The notes under the pieces are model-generated. The model searched no databases. It was not told the DNA's origin and saw nothing but the letters and a program-made list of their open reading frames with translations. 64,000 bases of DNA from Notolepis coatsorum (lineage: Eukaryota > Chordata > Actinopteri > Aulopiformes > Paralepididae), in NCBI GenBank assembly GCA_963971535.1, contig OZ020589.1, positions 85,195,924 to 85,259,923 on the forward strand, read 5' to 3'. The position numbers and the translations under genes were made by a program. This document shows, piece after piece, positions 35,085-44,338 of this stretch (position 1 is its first letter; every line of letters starts with the position of its first letter).

Positions 35085-37013
35085 GTTTAGAGGGTCTGTC
35101 CCAGTGTTTAGAGGGTCTATCAGTGTTTAGAGGGTGTGATAGACCCTCTAAACACTGTAATAGACCCTACAAACACTGTGATAGACCCTACACACACTGT
35201 GATAGACCCTCTAAACACTGATAGACCCTCTAAACACTGTGATAGACCCTCTAAACACTGTGATAGATCTATCACAGTGTTTACAGTGTTTGTCGGGTCT
35301 ATCACAGTGTTTAGAGGGTCTGTCAGTGTTTAGAGGGTCTATCAGTGTTTAGAGGGTCTATCACAGTCTTTAGAGGGTCTATCAGTGTTTAGAGGGTCTA
35401 TCACAGTGTTTAGAGGGTCTGTCACAGTGTTTAGACGGTCTGATACAGTGTTTAGAGGGTCTGTCCCAGTGTTTAGAGGGTCTATCAGTGTTTAGAGGGT
35501 GTGATAGACCCTCTAAACACTGTAATAGACCCTACAAACACTGTGATAGACCCTACAAACACTGTGATAGACCCTCTAAACACTGATAGACCCTCTAAAC
35601 ACTGTGATAGACCCTCTAAACACTGTGATAGATCTATCACAGTGTTTACAGTGTTTGTCGGGTCTATCACAGTGTTTAGAGGGTCTGTCAGTGTTTAGAG
35701 GGTCTATCAGTGTTTAGAGGGTCTATCACAGTCTTTAGAGGGTCTATCATTGTTTAGAGGGTCTATCACAGTGTTTAGAGGGTCTGTCACAGTGTTTAGA
35801 CGGTCTGATACAGTGTTTAGAGGGTCTGTCACAGTGTTTAGAGGGTCTATCAGTGTTTAGAGGGTGTGATAGACCCTCTAAACACTGTGATAGACCCTCT
35901 AAACACTGTGATAGACCCTCTAAACACTGATAGACCCTCTAAAGACTGTGATAGACCCGACAAACACTGTGATAGACCCTCTAAACACTGTGATAGACCC
36001 TCTAAACACTGATAGACCCTCAAAACACTGTGATAGACCCAACAAACACTGTGATAGATCTATCACAGTGTTTAGAGGGTCTATCACAGTGTTTGTCGGG
36101 TCTATCACAGTGTTTGTCGGGTCTATCACAGTGTTTAGAGAGTCTGTCACAGTGTTTAGAGGGTCTATCAGTGTTTAGAGGGTCTATCACAGTGTTTAGA
36201 GGGTCTGTCACAGTGTTTAGAGGGTCTGATACAGTGTTTAGAGGGTCTGATACAGTGTTTAGAGGGTCTATCAGTGTTTAGAGGGTGTGATAGACCCTCT
36301 AAACACTGTGATAGACCCTCTAAACACTGATAGACCCTCTAAACACTGTGATAGACCCTCTAAACACTGTGCCAGACCCTCTAAACACTGATAGACCCTC
36401 TAAAGACTGTGATAGACCCGACAAACACTGTGATAGACCCTCTAAACACTGTGATAGACCCTCTAAACACTGATAGACCCTCAAAACACTGTGATAGACC
36501 CGACAAACACTGTGATAGATCTATCACAGTGTTTAGAGGGTCTATCACAGTGTTTGTCGGGTCTATCACAGTGTTTGTCGGGTCTATCAGTGTTTAGAGG
36601 GTCTGTCACAGTGTTTAGAGGGTCTGTCACAGTGTTTAGAGGGTCTGTTACAGTGTTTAGAGGGTCTGTCACAGTGTTTAGAGGGTCTATCACAGTGTTT
36701 AGAGGGTCTATCACAGTGTTTAGAGGGTCTATCATAGTGTTTAGAGGGTCTATCAGTGTTTAGAGGGTCTGTCACAGTGTTTAGAGGGTCTGTCCCAGTG
36801 TTTAGAGGGTCTATCAGTGTTTATAGGGTGTGATAGACCCTCTAAACACTGTAATAGACCCTACAAACACTGTGATAGACCCTACAAACACTGTGATAGA
36901 CCCTCTAAACACTGTGATAGACCCTCTAAACACGGTGATAGATCTATCACAGTGTTTACAGTGTTTGTCGGGTCTATCACAGTGTTTAGAGGGTCTATCA
37001 CAGTGTTTGTAGG
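35085..37013. repeat. inverted-unit satellite, block 2, with higher-order palindromes
   Basis: The same 21-bp unit as block 1 alternates between strands. Plus-to-minus switches at GATAGATCTATC occur at about 35262, 35627, 36053, 36513 and 36937. Minus-to-plus switches at GAGGGTGTGATAGACCCTC occur at about 35130, 35495, 35860, 36285 and 36825. The higher-order period is about 365 bp at first and 425-460 bp later. Frames reading DPLNTVIDP or GSITVFRGS are artefacts. Confidence 0.95.
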
Positions 37014-37072
37014 GTTTGTAATCACTCGTTTAGCATTTCAAATATTTTAATATTTAAATAAATAAAACTTAC

Positions 37073-37261
37073 ATCAACTCCGAGCAGCAGTTTCTCCGTA
37101 GGCTCCTTGAAGTACACCATAAGGAGTGTTCTTCGAAGCCTCTGGATCATATCTGGCCAGAACTTCCCTGATCTCCGGGTTGTCCAGTTTCTGGCAGAAC
37201 TGCAGGATGGTCCGTCCTCTCTGACCCAGGGCATCTTGGATCTTTTGAAGGGCATCGGTGT
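37073..37261 (-). CDS. possible internal exon of unidentified gene
   Basis: On the minus strand the acceptor TTTCTCCCACTTTGGCCTCC then TGACAG (AG at 37263-37262) precedes the frame TDALQKIQDALGQRGRTILQ, then FCQKLDNPEIREVLARYDPE and ASKNTPYGVLQGAYGETAAR. It joins in frame to the start exon at 39586-39610. A strong donor, GTAAGT (37072-37067), would end the exon at 37073, but this frame meets TGA just before it. A weak GT three bases after CGG, or GTGTAC further upstream, would keep the frame open into the exon at 32814. A second frame is open across the whole exon but is arginine-rich and looks like a shadow. Function unknown. Confidence 0.45.
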
Positions 37262-37273
37262 CTGTCAGGAGGC

Positions 37274-38363
37274 CAAAGTGGGAGAAACAATTAGATCTGA
37301 AATTAGTTTCAAAACGGTTGCACTGTGGGGAAAATTTAAAAGTACAGTAGATTACAGTAGATTATTATCTGTTCTTATGCATGCCTGGTGATACTAAATC
37401 CAATTGAACTCAGGCATTTGAAAGATAATATATATATAAATGTGCGAATTGGCTATAATAAGGTCATTTATAAGCATCATATTCTATAATAATATTTCAA
37501 ATTGCATTGGTCCGGATGGGAGAATTTAGTACTGCATCTACAGAACCTTCGGTTTAATCATCTTCCCTTTATTAATTTCCTTCGATTTTTTTTACACATG
37601 ACCTCAAGAGGGGACTGAACGAGATCAGTGGCAGTTTTTAATGTTTGGTCATTATTAGCATGGTGTTATTCACTGTCAAAGATGCAAAGAAACATCATAA
37701 TTCATATTCTCATTTGTTTCATCACAATTTAAGCAAGCCTAGTAATAGACACAATATTTCTGACTATGTGAATACATTCCCTGAGGTCCATAGATGTCCC
37801 TAGATACCAATAATATGCAAATGGACCTTTCGATTTTGATTACTATTATTGTGAAATAATAATTAAATGTGAAATATTGCTATGTTATTGTGAGATTACA
37901 AAATCTGATGTGATATTACAGAGGATTTTGATTACAGTATTTTATTGTGAAATAATAATTAAATTATGTGAAATCAAAGGATACTGTATGAATGTCACTG
38001 TAATATGACACTCATAGCAGAATTAGTTATCAATAACCTACCTGTATAAATGTTAAAAACCCCTCATAAATATACCACTATATACATTAATTTCTTATAT
38101 TAGTTTTAAAATGACCATTTAACAGTTTAACAGTGCTCTGAAAATGCTCTGAGAACATGCGGTCATCATTCACTGTTTTAAGCACAAACACATTAGGGAG
38201 GGAGGGAGAGAGACAGGCCCGGCCTGTATGCCTGCACCCTGCCATGTTGTTGGTTTACCATGACTTTTTAGCAAGCAAGGTAGCAGCAATGCTAAGCTAA
38301 CTGATTGTGCCAGTGTATCCTGTTAAAGAATATATCATAAGCCACATTTTGAAACGTTACTGA
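37274..38363. other. AT-rich intron-like interval
   Basis: No gene. An internal direct repeat of TGTGAAATAATAATTAAAT (about 37849 and 37957) was seen. Confidence 0.4.
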
Positions 38364-38591
38364 CGTTAGCCTACATAAAATGTATAACAGTATATACAAC
38401 AGGTGGATATCACTAAACACCAAAATCAAGAAACATTCATCATAGCTAACTGCTAACGCTACTAGCTAAATTAGCTTCAGCTAGCAGGCATGAATAACGG
38501 TTAATATAATATTCTCTACCATGTAAAAACGAACACGGCACTACTCCGCTGGCGTTTGCAATCGAAAGCATACATACAACATACAACATAC
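38364..38591 (+). repeat. 228-bp perfect direct repeat, copy 1
   Basis: From CGTTAGCCTACATAAAATG to ACAACATACAACATAC. By eye it is identical to 39324-39551, offset 960 bp. Confidence 0.93.
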
Positions 38592-38756
38592 TCCCATAAT
38601 CTAATCATCATACATTTCACATCTCTTCCCCTTGTTACACAAACATACAATATCAATATACAAATACAAACATTTGAACACAATGCCAAATATTTCCTCA
38701 CCCGTTATCCATCCCCAGAGCGAATGAAAAGAAAAAACAGCGATCCGCGTTGTAAC

Positions 38757-39009
38757 GCGCATGCGCAGAAGCGCAAACGCACAGCAACCGATGTACACCG
38801 CGACAACGTACAACTATTATCACAAAACACTCAGTTTCGTCCTAATACAATGCCACGACATCCACCGCATCCTCTAATACTTCCTAACCATCATTTTCAA
38901 AACTCTAATCATAACACATGTCGCCCGCAAACTCACAAAACAGTCGCACACAAGCTAACAGCCTAGCCAGCCTCATGCTCCCCTTCCTAGGTCCCACAAT
39001 ATGACGTCA
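38757..39009. promoter_or_regulatory. promoter-like motifs: NRF1-type and CRE-type sites
   Basis: GCGCATGCGC (38757-38766) matches the NRF1 palindrome and TGACGTCA (39002-39009) is a perfect CRE. The sequence around them is richer in CpG than its AT-rich surroundings. It lies between the two 228-bp direct repeats. Promoter activity is inferred from motifs only. Confidence 0.35.
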
Positions 39010-39323
39010 TCAACCCGCGACTGCTTCTCCATAACAACATCGTCTTACACTTATTACCGCATTAAATATAACCATTAATACGGCCACAATCACACCAACG
39101 AACCACTCGACTCGCTTCTTAACAACAATATCTTCCACAGTGTTTCGTCAAATCTCTCACCTCGCCGCCTTAACGTCCCTAGATTTACCGCGGCTCTTCC
39201 ACAGAGCTAAGCTAGTTAGCCCCAACTCCCAATATGACTCCAGTGCTTGCACATTGTATCTACCGCTTGTTACATTACTTCTTTCAATAGTTTCGCCGCA
39301 CTCATTTTCACCGCGCTTAAGAG

Positions 39324-39551
39324 CGTTAGCCTACATAAAATGTATAACAGTATATACAACAGGTGGATATCACTAAACACCAAAATCAAGAAACATTCAT
39401 CATAGCTAACTGCTAACGCTACTAGCTAAATTAGCTTCAGCTAGCAGGCATGAATAACGGTTAATATAATATTCTCTACCATGTAAAAACGAACACGGCA
39501 CTACTCCGCTGGCGTTTGCAATCGAAAGCATACATACAACATACAACATAC
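39324..39551 (+). repeat. 228-bp perfect direct repeat, copy 2
   Basis: Same sequence as 38364-38591. It ends 34 bp from the donor site of the possible first coding exon. Confidence 0.93.
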
Positions 39552-39585
39552 ACCATAATCGACATTATTGCCATGCAGTACTCAC

Positions 39586-39610
39586 CAGTCTTAACGATGC
39601 AGAGAGACAT
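39586..39610 (-). CDS. possible first coding exon of unidentified gene
   Basis: The minus-strand ATG at 39610-39608 opens MSLCIVKT plus one base, followed by a consensus donor GTGAGTA (39585 down). Splicing to 37261 gives MSLCIVKTDTDALQKIQDAL without a break, which is why this start was chosen. An upstream ATG in another frame (at 39653) gives a signal-peptide-like frame but joins only to the arginine-rich shadow frame of the next exon. The exon lies just inside the right inverted terminus of the 9.8-kb region. Confidence 0.4.
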
Positions 39611-39929
39611 AAGGTAGCAGCCAGGAAGCTGCCGCACAGGTGCATTCTGGGAGGCGGGGCAGCACAAGTGCAGTGCAGTCTGGGTGATGAGACATTTTGA
39701 CAACAGCATACGTTGAGCAGCATACGTTGATTCAACATTTATTAGATCTTGGCATTTCAATCATTAAAATGCAACCACAAAACAATATTGATTCAATGAC
39801 ATGTTTTCAACATTAGTCAATTGCTTCATCGGTTAATGGGTGATTCACCATCAATCGTCGACCTTAACCAAAAATCAAGCATTTTGACCATAAATCAACA
39901 TTGAATTAACACCTTTTGCTATCTGGGAT

Positions 39930-40116
39930 GTTATCTTTGGGAATGGGTCTGACCTCGCAAAAGGGCAAATACGGGACGGACCTCCACGAGCAGTATTTGG
40001 AATGGCGATCAGATCATTGGATTATTTCTTTTGCATTACATCAGATACCAGGTAAGAACACTATATATCAAATCTTGCGTTGATCTGATATTTCTTTCTA
40101 CCCCGATCGAAGCTGT

Positions 40117-40159
<43 letters not shown>

Positions 40160-40445
40160 TGGGTGGGAGGAGGTGGCGGGGGAGCCCCGCGGTCCAGGGA
40201 TCTTTTAATTCTTGCATGAGGAAGGATAATAATGATAATCTAACATTGATTCAGGAAAATTCGATAATCAGGCGAAAAATGACAACGTGTTTAGTGTATT
40301 CCACTAAAGGGCTATTATTGCGTATTTTCCTGAATTACTCAGAAGCACCCAAACTATATTCATATTCAAAACGGTATAAAACGGAATTGTACAGATGAAA
40401 AAATTATCTGTTTTGTGGATGTTGACTGGAAGCAACTCACTGACA
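39930..40445 (+). mobile_element. right part of the split TTAA-target repeat
   Basis: TATTTGGAATGGCGATCAG, CAGATACCAGGTAAGAACA and TATTTTCCTGAATTACTCAG, AAAACGGTATAAAACGG correspond to 56337-56775 of the related unit inside the 2.7-kb hAT. A (GT)n tract (40118-40154) and a G-rich stretch interrupt it. Confidence 0.5.
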
Positions 40446-40565
40446 GTCAACGGGTGCACTGTAAACCCGCACGTTCAAAATAATCAATTAGTTTGAGTAG
40501 GGTATACTCAATATTCTATGAAAGTTCTACTAACTTGAATGTCTTGAGTTCGTGTGACGTGTTCT

Positions 40566-41769
40566 TATGTTTTGAGTAAATAAAACTCATAGTTTTTGAT
40601 TGACTTGGAATTATTCACTTATTAAGTAAGTATAATGTAAAAGCATAACTTAAGTACAACTTAAGATAATTAAGTAGATACAGACTGTAAACCGCATTAT
40701 GTTTTGAGTAAATAAAACTCATAGTTTTTGATTGACTTGGAACTATTCACTTATTAAGTAAGTATAATGTAAAAGCATAACTTAAGTACAACTTAAGATA
40801 ATTAAGTAGATACAGAGTGTAAACCGCATTATGTTTTGAGTAAATAAAACTCATAGTTTTTGATTGACTTGGAATTATTCACTTATTAAGTAAGTATAAT
40901 GTAAAAGCATAACTTAAGTACAACTTAAGATAATTAAGTAGATACAGACTGTAAACCGCATTATGTTTGAGTAAATAAAACTCATAGTTTTTGATTGACT
41001 TGGAACTATTCACTTATTAAGTAAGTATAATGTAAAAGCATAACTTAAGTACAACTTAAGATAATTAAGTAGATACAGACTGAAAACCGCATTATGTTTT
41101 GAGTAAATAAAACTCATAGTTTTTGATTGACTTGGAACTATTCACTTATTAAGTAAGTATAATGTAAAAGCATAACTTAAGTACAACTTAAGATAATTAA
41201 GTAGATACAGACTGAAAACCGCATTATGTTTTGAGTAAATAAAACTCATAGTTTTTGATTGACTTGGAACTATTCACTTATCTTATTAAGTAAGTATAAT
41301 GTAAAAGCATAACTTAAGTACAACTTAAGATAATTAAGTAGATACAGAGTGTAAACCGCATTATGTTTTGAGTAAATAAAACTCATAGTTTTTGATTGAC
41401 TTGGAATTATTCACTTATTAAGTAAGTATAATGTAAAAGCATAACTTAAGTACAACTTAAGATAATTAAGTAGATACAGACTGTAAACCGCATTATGTTT
41501 TGAGTAAATAAAACTCATAGTTTTTGATTGACTTGGAACTATTCACTTATTAAGTAAGTATAATGTAAAAGCATAACTTAAGTACAACTTAAGATAATTA
41601 AGTAGATACAGACTGAAAACCGCATTATGTTTTGAGTAAATAAAACTCATAGTTTTTGATTGACTTGGAACTATTCACTTATTAAGTAAGTATAATGTAA
41701 AAGCATAACTTAAGTACAACTTAAGATAATTAAGTAGATACAGACTGAAAACCGCATTATGTTTTGAGT
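40566..41769 (+). repeat. 132-bp satellite, at least nine copies, running into a gap
   Basis: The unit contains GTAAACCGCATTATGTTTTG, AGTAAATAAAACTCATAG, TTGATTGACTTGGAA and AACTTAAGTACAACTTAAG. Copies are nearly identical, with a few recurrent changes (GACTGTAAACC, GAGTGTAAACC, GACTGAAAACC) that mark copy subtypes. Confidence 0.97.
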
Positions 41770-41969
41770 NNNNNNNNNNNNNNNNNNNNNNNNNNNNNNN
41801 NNNNNNNNNNNNNNNNNNNNNNNNNNNNNNNNNNNNNNNNNNNNNNNNNNNNNNNNNNNNNNNNNNNNNNNNNNNNNNNNNNNNNNNNNNNNNNNNNNNN
41901 NNNNNNNNNNNNNNNNNNNNNNNNNNNNNNNNNNNNNNNNNNNNNNNNNNNNNNNNNNNNNNNNNNNNN
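41770..41969. other. assembly gap (200 N)
   Basis: Exactly 200 N, starting inside a satellite unit, so the true array is probably longer. Confidence 0.99.
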
Positions 41970-42779
41970 GCTTTATTGGCATGACGCAGCTTGTACATGT
42001 TGCCAAAGCAAATGGTTGATAACATAAGCATGGATTACAAAACACATATTAATGTCATAGTATATACAAAATGTTCATCATAAAATAGAACATAAAATAT
42101 TACGGCATAAACATGTCAGGTGACTGTCACTCACTGTCCCTCAGTTTGTGGCAGGCAGCAACATAGGCTGCTGCTAGCTCACAGCTTGTTGAGTCCTCCC
42201 CTAGTAGGACTGGTAGTTTTCCTGTATCTGGTAGTGCAAGAAAACCTTTTGTTATTAGTTCAAATTTTTTAAAATGCGTTTCTCTAATATCTTTATATTT
42301 TTCACATTTGGTGAGGAAGTGCAACTCAGTTTCAGGCTCACTGAGGATGCAATGACTGCATAGCCTTTGCTCTGCAGGGAGCCAGGTTTTCCTGTGCCTC
42401 CCCTTTTCAACAGCGAGGCTGTGCTCACTCAGTCTGTATTTTGTCAAGGTTCTTTTTAGTTGTTGATCAGTCACCATGCTCAAGTAATCTGCTATGGTGT
42501 ACTGTCGATTTAGAGCCAGATAGCACTGCATTTTGCTCTGTGCTTTTGTTTGTGTTTCCAATAGGTGATGTAGTTTGTTTTAGCTGTGTAGTAATTTGAT
42601 TTATTCTGATTGGTGACGTGTTCTGTTCCTGAGGTGTGTTAAGAGAGCAGGTTTGTGGACTCAGCCTCAGGACCAGCTGGGTAAGGGGGTTCCTGATGCT
42701 CCTCAGCTCTTGGCACTGCAGGGCTTGATAATGGTACGAAAGGGAGTAACTACAGTATGAAGAATCACTGTTACAGAAG
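41970..42779 (-). pseudogene. Nimb/I-type LINE 3' part (C-terminus and tail)
   Basis: On the minus strand a broken stretch (YHYQALQCQELRSIRNPL, TQLVLRLSPQ) leads into an open frame at 42561-42127 with AQSKMQCYLALNRQYTIADY, TKYRLSEHSLAVEKGRHRK and a zinc-ribbon-like CSHCILSEPETELHFLTKC. It ends in a 3' tail that reads CATGCCAATAAAGC at the gap edge. This continues the coding order of 50022-48406, which is split from it by the plus-strand L2. The C-terminal Cys/His segment is usual in I/Nimb-group enzymes. Confidence 0.75.
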
Positions 42780-43120
42780 GTTAACCTTTGTTGTGCTGTG
42801 AAGAGTCTTCTCTCTCTCCCTCCCTATCAACAGCTCCTCCTCCTGCATTCCTGTGTGTTAGTTGGTTGGATCCACTACACTCCGGTTACTTACTACTGAA
42901 CGGACGTGTTTTTGCGGACCTCCCAAACTTTCAAACTTTAGACTGTTTTCTTTCTTTTTACCATCTTTTAACCAGTGATCTTAACTGATCACTGTGACTT
43001 TTGCTCTTATCGTTTATACTGTTGGATTTATTGGTTTTATGTGACTTTTTACTGGACGTGACCTAAAGCTATCGGCGCTTGTTGTTGCCATAGCTACAGC
43101 TACACGCTACAGTACTCACA

Positions 43121-44338
43121 GTGCTGAGCTCCCCCGAGGAAATGGCTCCAACATCAGATGTCGCAGAGATGCGAACGGAACTGAAGAACATCGAGATACT
43201 AGTAGTGGATCTTCTCAAGCGTCAAACGGAGCTAATGTCCAAGCTGGCTAGCATGGAAAAAGCGGACGCAGGCCGCACCGGTAGTCCCTCCTGGGCGACA
43301 GTGGTGAGGGGCCGACGGAAGCTCTCCCTTCCTCTATATGATCCCTTTGAATCACCTCAACTATCAAACCGATTCAATCCTCTTTGTAGTGATTCCAGCC
43401 TCCTTGGCTCTCCTTCGCTTCCGTCTCCTGCTGCTAGTACTGTAGCTTTGCTCAAAGACTATCCGATGATAGCTACTAGCCAGGCTCCAAGCGAAGCTGC
43501 CAGGACGGCCCTCTCCAGCTCACAACTCAACCATGGAAGTATATCTACAACCCGGAGCAGAAAGCGCTCTGCCCTGTTTGCTCTCGCATCGCCAAGCTCC
43601 CCAGACTCACGCGATGGGTCCGACTCCCCAAAGTTTAAACGCCCTCGTCTGCGGTGCTCTGCAGCCCATACCAGGATGATCATTCAAACGGCGAGTGTCA
43701 TCGATGGAAATGCCACTGTGAACGAGCCCCTCCACACGGCGCTGCTGCCCGACCAACCGTCTAACTCCGCCAGCAATGCAGACGCTACTCCTGCGGCTTT
43801 TCACCATAGAAACCTGGCCATCTACGACGGGGAATGCATCCAGGAACAGCCAGAGATCCTACTCATCGGAGATTCCATCACCAGGTTTTTGCAAATACCA
43901 CACGGCATTACGTATTGTTTTTCCGGTTTAAAAGTTACTGACTTACTAGAGTGTACTCCCGAAATCATCGAGAGATATCCGTCCGCCCACACCGTTATTA
44001 TTCATATCGGAGCAAATGACGTAATGGCTAGACAATCCGTTAAACTCCAATCTGACTTTGAATCACTAATACTCACTATTGAAAGCCTGGGTAAAATATG
44101 CATTGTGTCTGGCCCCATTCCATCCATAGGTCGTTGATCTGAGCGATTTAGCCGTCTGTTCTGGTTGCACAAATGGCTACAGACCCACTGTACTACTATA
44201 GGACTTTGCTATATAAATAACTTTGATCTGCTCTGGTCCAGGAAAGACCATTACAGACCCGATGGCATCCATCCAAACATATCAGGGGTAAATGTGCTAA
44301 TACATAACGTCATACAAAGTATAGCATCACTGGCCTGA
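43121..44338 (+). pseudogene. L2 ORF1: coiled N-terminus plus SGNH esterase-like domain, one nonsense codon
   Basis: The frame may start at 43121 (not ATG) or at ATG 43142 (MAPTSDVAEM). An N-terminal helical stretch has heptad-like leucines (LKNIEILVVDLLKRQTELM). A Ser/Pro-rich linker follows, then an SGNH-hydrolase-like domain from about 43845: EILLIGDSITRFL with the GDS box, VIIHIGANDVM with the GxND box, and IVSGPIPSIGR. A TGA at 44135-44137 interrupts it. The frame then runs on with ERFSRLFWLHKWLQ, CYINNFDLLWSRKDHYR and PDGIHPNISG, whose DGIH supplies the catalytic Asp-x-x-His. It ends at TGA 44336-44338. In CR1/L2 LINEs ORF1 is thought to bind the element RNA; the role of the esterase-like domain is unsettled. 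Confidence 0.85.

Larger units (their letters stand above)
30096..39927. mobile_element. 9.8-kb region bounded by inverted CCCAGATAGCAAAA termini
   Basis: The left edge reads CCCAGATAGCAAAA with TGAATCAACGTTGAA just inside. The right edge, inverted, reads CCCAGATAGCAAAA with TTAATTCAATGTTGAT inside. The dinucleotide AT flanks both ends (30094-30095 and 39928-39929). The two outer flanks look like the two halves of one TTAA-target repeat, with a related copy at 55970-56780. That suggests one insertion rather than two separate MITEs. Inside are an 80-bp tandem repeat, MITEs, a split SINE, a satellite, a hAT element and three gene-like exons. No transposase was recognised. Confidence 0.45.

Noticed and set aside
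35948-36763. Overlapping frames such as repeats of DPLNTVIDP on both strands
   Set aside because: Three-frame translation of the 21-bp satellite, present on both strands and not conserved as protein.
33062-37013. CRISPR-like array of short repeats
   Set aside because: Units are contiguous with no unique spacers, alternate in strand, and the genome is eukaryotic.
38364-39551. LTR retrotransposon with 228-bp LTRs
   Set aside because: The repeats lack TG...CA ends, and no primer-binding site, polypurine tract or coding region lies between them.
39586-39660. Signal-peptide start (MHLCGSFLAATLCLSASL) for the gene model
   Set aside because: Its frame joins only to the arginine-rich alternative frame of the next exon. 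The ATG at 39610 joins to the protein-like frame.
43459-43807. Minus-strand frames inside L2 ORF1
   Set aside because: Shadows of the plus-strand ORF1.
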